From Agromyces flavus (GTDB lineage: Bacteria > Actinomycetota > Actinomycetes > Actinomycetales > Microbacteriaceae), in the NCBI RefSeq assembly GCF_900104685.1, contig NZ_LT629755.1:2294001-2358000 (forward strand): a DNA stretch of 64,000 nt. The letters run 5' to 3'. Position 1 is the stretch's first letter, and the number at the start of each line of letters is the position of its first letter. Below the pieces are notes generated by a model. That model had not been told where the DNA came from and ran no database searches. It saw only the letters and a program-made list of their open reading frames with translations. This document shows, one piece after another, positions 59,398 through 64,000 of the stretch. A program made the position numbers and the translations under genes.

Positions 59398-62300
59398 TCA
59401 CGCGACCGGCTCCGGCTGGGCCGCGGCGAGGCTCAGCGCGATGAACCGGTCGAGCACGTCGTCGGCGAGGTCGACGCCGGGGAACCGTGCGAACTGGCCC
59501 ATCGGCATCGATTCGACCATCTTCAGGGCATTCGCGTTCGCCTCGGCGGCGGCCTGTTGCTCGGCCGTGGCGTTCGCCATCATGCCCTGCATGAGCGCGG
59601 GCCCGACGACGGGGTGGCCGAACCACTCCTTGACCGTCGAGTCGAGGCTGAGCGCCGCGGGCCGGTCGACGTCGCCGTCGAGGGCGAGGTCGCGTGCCGC
59701 GACGATGTCGCTCGCCGAGCGGCCGAGCTCGAGGCGGTAGGTGCCGGGGGCGACCCACCAGCGGGAGCCGCGCGCATCCCAGTGCGCGAACGCACGGCGC
59801 TCGAGTTCGAGCGAGAGGATCGTCGACTCGCCGGGAGCGAGCTCGACCTTCGCGAACGCCCCCAGTTCACGGGCCGGGCGGCGGACCTTCGACCGCGCAG
59901 GCGCGACGTAGAGCTGCACGACCTCGGCGCCCGCCATCGGCCCCGCGTTCCGCACGGTGACCCGCGCCACGGCGGTGTCGGCGCCGGTCGTCTCGACCTC
60001 GAACGCCTCGACCTCGAAGCCGGTGTAGCTCAGGCCGTGCCCGAACGGGTACCGCACGACGCGGTCGGCGCTCGTGTAGTAGCGGTACCCGACGAACACG
60101 CCCTCGCCATGCCGCACGACCTCCTGCTCGCCCGGGAAGTTCAGGTACGTCGGGGTGTCGGCGAGCGCCAGCGGGATGGTCTCGGCGAGCCGGCCCGACG
60201 GGTTCACGACGCCGGTGAGCACGTCGGCGAGCGCGCCGCCCACGGCCTGGCCGAGCGCCCACCCCTCGACGATCGCGTCGACGTCGTCGTGCCAGGGCTC
60301 GAGCGAGACCACGCCCCCGTTGGACAGCACGACGACCGTGCGCTTCGCCACGGCGGCGACGGCCTGGATCGCGGCGACCTGCGCGCTGGGCAGGTCGAGG
60401 TGCTCGCGGTCGAAGCCCTCCGACTGGTCGATCTCGTACAGCCCGGCGAACACGACGACAACGTCGGCGGACGCCGCGGCGGCGCGCGCCTCGGCGAGCA
60501 GCGCGTCCCGCGTCGCTTCGTCGGCTGCCCGCTCGTATCCGGCGGCATAGGCCACGCGGTCGTCGCCCAGGGCGCGGCGAATCTCGTCGAGCGGAACGTC
60601 GACGCGGGTCGCGTTCACGTTCGAGCTGCCACCGCCCTGGTACTGGGGGTCGACCGCGAGCTCGCCGATCACGGCGACGCGCTGGCCGGCGCGCAGCGGG
60701 AGCGTCGCGTCCTCGTTGCGGAGCAGCACCACGGAGGCCGCGGCTGCCCGGCGAGCCAGGGCGTGATGGGCGTCGGCATCGAACGCGAAGGGTGCTGCTG
60801 CGACATCCGGCGCCGTCTGCTCGGCGAGGCGCCGCAGCCGTTCGACGCTCGCCTCGACCACCGCCCGGTCGAGCCGCTCCCCTCGGACCGCGGCGAGGAT
60901 CGCCTCCGTTCCCTCGTCACCAGAGGTGGGCATCTCGAGATCGAGTCCCGCGGCGAGTGCCTCCACGCGGTCCTTGATCGCGCCCCAGTCCGAGACGACG
61001 AGGCCGTCGAAGCCCCACTCATCGCGCAGCAACTCGGTGAGCAGCCACCGGTTCTCCGACGAGAACACGCCGTTGATCGCGTTGTACGCGCTCATGACGG
61101 TCGCGGGCGCGGCATCCTTCACGACCCGCTCGAACGCGGGCAGGTAGATCTCGCGCAGGGTGCGCTCGTCGACCTCGGCGCTCACGCGCATCCGGTCGGT
61201 CTCCTGGCCGTTCACGGCGAAGTGCTTGAGCGACGCGCCGACGCCGGTCGACTGGAGGCCGCGCACCCACTCGGTGGCGAGCACGCCCGTCAGGCGCGGG
61301 TCCTCCGAGAGGTACTCGAATGTACGGCCGCCGAGCGGCGAGCGCTTGATGTTGATGCCGGGACCGAGCACGACGTCGACACCGAGGGCGCGGGCCTCGC
61401 GGCCGATGGCCTCGCCGATCTCGCGGGCGAGCGCCGGGTCCCAGCTCGAGCCGAGCGCGACCCCGGGCGGGAAGCACGTCGCCGGCACGCTCGCGTTGAG
61501 GCCGAGGTGGTCCCCGCCCTCGCGCTGCAGGCGGATGCCGTGCGGCCCGTCGACGAGCGTGAGCGAGCGGATGCCGCGGCCCTCGCGCGTCGCCCAGAAG
61601 CTCGCGCCGCTCAGCAGTGCCGCCTGCTCGGCGAGGTCGGCCTCGGCCGCCGCGGCCTCCTCGTCCGTCGGTTCGGCGGCTGTGAGCACGTCGGCCGGGA
61701 TCGGCTCCCCGGTGGACACCGCGGCGAGCCCGCGTTCGAAGTCGACGAGCACTCCGTCGGGGTCGGGGAGCATGACCGCGATCTGCCGGGGCGTCACCTC
61801 GTCCTGACCGCGAAGGCCGGCCTGCATGTGATTGGCGGCCGCCGGGATGTGCTTCACCACGACGCCCGTGATGACGCGCATGGCCTCCTCGCTCTCGATC
61901 AGGTCGGCGAGACGCGAGTCGACGGTGAACACCGGCAGTTCGATCGGGTCCATCTCGAACGGCTCGGTCCACTCGTACTCGCCGTGTCCGAGGCCCGGGT
62001 GCTGCGCACCCGACGGCAGCACGACGTCGGCGACCGCGCCCACCGGTACGGTCGCCCGCACGGTCAGCCGTCCGTCCTCCAGCTGCCATCCGGAGGCCGC
62101 GCGACCGTACGGGGTCTCGAGCGAGGTCGTGGCGCTGGTGAGCCCGCGCTTCGGCGGCTGAGGCGCGATGCGGAGGCGGCGATATCCGGGAGCTGCGGGG
62201 GCGAGGCCGGCGACGCGATGCATCCAGTCGGCGACCGACCCGAAGGCGTAGTGGTTGAACGAGGTCATGCCGCTGGGGTTGACCGTCCCGTCGGGAAGGA

Positions 62301-64000
62301 GCGAGTCCCACCGCTCCCAGATCGTGGTGGCGCCGTGCTTGACCGAATAGAGCCACGACGGGTTCTGCGTCTGCAGCAGCAGCTTGTACGCCGCATCCGC
62401 ATGTCCGTTCCGGCTGAGCGCGTCGGTCACCAGCGGGGTGCCGAGGAAGCCGGTGGCGATCCTGTAGCCGTGTTCGCGCACCAGCGCCGCGAGCCGATCT
62501 GCGGCGCGGCGCCGCTCGTCGGCGCCGTCGAGCAGGTCGAACTGCAGCGCGAGCGCATAGGACGTGACCGAGTCGGAGAGGAGCCTCCCGGACCCCGAGA
62601 CGTACTCGCGGTGGAACGCGTCGCGCACCTCGTCGGCGAGGCGCCCGTAGCGCGCAGCGTCGTCGTCGCGACCGAGCAACGCCGCGGCGTTCGCGACGAT
62701 CCGGGCGGACCTGGCGAAGTACGCCGTCGCGACGATCTCGGTGAACGTCATGGTCGCGTCGGGGCGCTCGGGCGGGGCGGTCGGGTCGAGCCAATCGCCG
62801 AACTGGTGGCCGCCGGTCCAGAGCCGGTCGTCGCCGGCGAGCCCGGCGACCTGGTCGACCCACGCGGCCATGCTGTCGAACTGCCGACGCAGCACCTCGA
62901 GATCGCCGCGGCGCTCGTAGATCGTCCATGGCACGACGGTCGCGGCATCGGCCCAACCGGCCTGCGGTGAAGCGGCGCCGGGCGTCGCCGCGGGCACGAC
63001 CATCGGCACACCCCCCAGGCGCCGCTGCTCCGCCTCGAGGTCCCGCAGCCATGACACGAGGAATCCGGCGCTGTCGTAGAGGTACGACGCGGTCGGCGCG
63101 AACACCTGCAGGTCGCCCGTCCATCCCAGGCGCTCGTCGCGCTGCGGGCAGTCGGTGGGCACGTCGACGAAGTTGCCGCGCATGCCCCAGACGACGTTCT
63201 CGTGCAGTCGGTCGACGAGCGGCTCGGATGCCGCGAACCGGCCGGTGCGGTCCATGTCGGAGTGCAGCACCTCTGCGACCACCGCTGCGGGATCGAATGC
63301 ACCCGGCCAGCCATCGATCTCGGCGTATCGGAAGCCGTGGAACGTGAACCTCGGCGCCCACGTCTCCTCGCCGTCGCCGCGCAGGACGTACCGGTCGGTC
63401 TGCTTCGCGGATCGGAGCGGCTCGATCGCCAGCTCCCCGTGCTCGAGCACCTCGGCGTGGCGGAGCGTGATCGTGTCGCCCGCGGTGCCGGTCACCGTGA
63501 TGCGCAGCCGTCCGACGAGGTTCTGCCCGAAGTCGACGATCAGCTTGCCGGACGGGCTCGCGAGCACCTCGCGGACGGGGAGCGTCTCGGTGACACGCAC
63601 GGGCGGACCGTCGGGTGCGACGAGGGTCGCGGGGTCGCGGTCCTGAGCGGCGGCCGCCTCCCATCCCGCGTCGTCGAAGTCGACCGTCGACCAGCCGGGG
63701 ACGTCGCGGCGGCCGTCGAAGTCCTCGCCGTCGTACAGGTCGGCTGCGCGGATCGCGCTCGCGCCGACCTTCCAGTCGGTGCCGGATGCCACGATCTGCC
63801 GCCGTCCGTCGGCGTACTCGACCTCGAGCTGGGCGAGCACTCCGAGGCGGTCCCCGTAGAGGGCGCTCCCGCCGTCCCAGCCGAGGCGTCCGCGCCACCA
63901 GCCGTCGCCGAGCCAGGCGCCGACCGCGTTGCGTCCCGGGCGCACGAGGTCGGTCACGTCGAAGGTCGCATATCGGAGCCGCGACTCGTAGGCGGTCCAT
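59398..64000 (-). CDS. Fused alpha-L-rhamnosidase (GH78) and beta-glucosidase (GH3), 5' end outside window
   Basis: At least 1533 residues in one open frame; no start inside the window (TGG codon at the edge, YESRLRYATFDVTD just inside). Numbering from the in-frame GTG at 63957: residues 1-670 are GH78, with the acid Glu E275 in CPQRDERLGWTGD and the second Glu E548 in TTIWERWDSLLPDG. A helical linker follows (about 675-780). GH3 then starts near 780: LVDGPHGIRLQ, KHFAVNGQETDR, nucleophile D990 in VVSDWGA, acid/base E1180 in DQSEGFDREHLDLP and a fibronectin-III-like end. Removes rhamnose, then glucose, probably from rhamnosyl-glucosides. No signal peptide visible. Confidence 0.88.
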   Translation of the reverse strand, partial: WTAYESRLRYATFDVTDLVRPGRNAVGAWLGDGWWRGRLGWDGGSALYGDRLGVLAQLEVEYADGRRQIVASGTDWKVGASAIRAADLYDGEDFDGRRDVPGWSTVDFDDAGWEAAAAQDRDPATLVAPDGPPVRVTETLPVREVLASPSGKLIVDFGQNLVGRLRITVTGTAGDTITLRHAEVLEHGELAIEPLRSAKQTDRYVLRGDGEETWAPRFTFHGFRYAEIDGWPGAFDPAAVVAEVLHSDMDRTGRFAASEPLVDRLHENVVWGMRGNFVDVPTDCPQRDERLGWTGDLQVFAPTASYLYDSAGFLVSWLRDLEAEQRRLGGVPMVVPAATPGAASPQAGWADAATVVPWTIYERRGDLEVLRRQFDSMAAWVDQVAGLAGDDRLWTGGHQFGDWLDPTAPPERPDATMTFTEIVATAYFARSARIVANAAALLGRDDDAARYGRLADEVRDAFHREYVSGSGRLLSDSVTSYALALQFDLLDGADERRRAADRLAALVREHGYRIATGFLGTPLVTDALSRNGHADAAYKLLLQTQNPSWLYSVKHGATTIWERWDSLLPDGTVNPSGMTSFNHYAFGSVADWMHRVAGLAPAAPGYRRLRIAPQPPKRGLTSATTSLETPYGRAASGWQLEDGRLTVRATVPVGAVADVVLPSGAQHPGLGHGEYEWTEPFEMDPIELPVFTVDSRLADLIESEEAMRVITGVVVKHIPAAANHMQAGLRGQDEVTPRQIAVMLPDPDGVLVDFERGLAAVSTGEPIPADVLTAAEPTDEEAAAAEADLAEQAALLSGASFWATREGRGIRSLTLVDGPHGIRLQREGGDHLGLNASVPATCFPPGVALGSSWDPALAREIGEAIGREARALGVDVVLGPGINIKRSPLGGRTFEYLSEDPRLTGVLATEWVRGLQSTGVGASLKHFAVNGQETDRMRVSAEVDERTLREIYLPAFERVVKDAAPATVMSAYNAINGVFSSENRWLLTELLRDEWGFDGLVVSDWGAIKDRVEALAAGLDLEMPTSGDEGTEAILAAVRGERLDRAVVEASVERLRRLAEQTAPDVAAAPFAFDADAHHALARRAAAASVVLLRNEDATLPLRAGQRVAVIGELAVDPQYQGGGSSNVNATRVDVPLDEIRRALGDDRVAYAAGYERAADEATRDALLAEARAAAASADVVVVFAGLYEIDQSEGFDREHLDLPSAQVAAIQAVAAVAKRTVVVLSNGGVVSLEPWHDDVDAIVEGWALGQAVGGALADVLTGVVNPSGRLAETIPLALADTPTYLNFPGEQEVVRHGEGVFVGYRYYTSADRVVRYPFGHGLSYTGFEVEAFEVETTGADTAVARVTVRNAGPMAGAEVVQLYVAPARSKVRRPARELGAFAKVELAPGESTILSLELERRAFAHWDARGSRWWVAPGTYRLELGRSASDIVAARDLALDGDVDRPAALSLDSTVKEWFGHPVVGPALMQGMMANATAEQQAAAEANANALKMVESMPMGQFARFPGVDLADDVLDRFIALSLAAAQPEPVA

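Noticed and set aside
59377..62970. Rightward open frame of 1197 codons opposite the GH78-GH3 gene
   Set aside because: Third-position G/C on the true gene removes stops on the other strand. The translation is low-complexity Arg/Ala/His-rich with no domain, while the opposite strand has full GH motifs.

Overview
The window is about 70% G+C, almost fully coding, with short intergenic gaps, many GTG starts, frequent ATGA or GTGA stop/start overlaps and GGAGG-type ribosome sites. Gene content (carbohydrate ABC operon without its own ATPase, ECF41 and ECF42 sigma factors, a DUF222/HNH protein, an NhaA-thioredoxin fusion, CstA with a LytS/LytTR pair, a DUF485/SSS transporter pair) and the frequent words GCATCC/GGATGC point to a high-GC actinobacterium, most likely Microbacteriaceae (Agromyces-like). 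That placement is inference. No rRNA, tRNA, CRISPR array, insertion sequence or prophage was recognised.

Layout. 1-8470: a seven-gene leftward catabolic operon (lipoprotein binding protein, two permeases, enolase-superfamily dehydratase, MBL hydrolase, Gfo/Idh dehydrogenase, CaiB-type CoA-transferase running off the left edge), divergent from a FadR-type GntR regulator. 8490-18806: housekeeping and stress genes: hydrolases, thioesterase, RidA, glycosyltransferase, two NTF2-like proteins, F420-type reductase, long acyl-CoA dehydrogenase, HD-domain protein, and an AlkZ-like protein overlapping a resolvase-fold protein that lacks the catalytic serine. 18886-20708: quinone-oxidoreductase-like gene and a divergent TetR regulator with clear operators between them. 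20705-25643: a membrane protein behind a 14-G tract, then back-to-back ECF41 and ECF42 sigma modules with recognisable self-type promoters.

25711-32215: cstA, DUF466 protein, LytS-type kinase, LytTR regulator, DUF485 protein and SSS symporter, probably a sensed carboxylate/pyruvate uptake island, with three 20-bp-phased repeats upstream of cstA. 32256-36491: PhnB-like protein, ArsR/SRPBCC pair with palindromic operators, YciI protein, membrane proteins, APH kinase, GNAT. 36504-37990: frameshifted DUF222/HNH gene. 38145-39419: an EctB-type transaminase without ectA or ectC beside it. 39654-44741: regulator/cupin pair, DUF4287 protein and a NarL-type two-component system. 44936-50032: multicopper oxidase, GNAT, ROK protein, terpene-cyclase-fold protein, glycolipid-binding-like protein.

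50238-56595: MHS-family transporter, NhaA fused to a DsbA-like domain, FMN reductase, a 47-residue cysteine-rich protein, CPA1 antiporter and a SnoaL-like protein. 56677-64000: CHY zinc finger, NAD-dependent epimerase, esterase and, running off the right edge, one polypeptide that joins an alpha-L-rhamnosidase (GH78) to a beta-glucosidase (GH3). That architecture would suit stepwise removal of rhamnosyl-glucosides and is the most unusual protein in the window.
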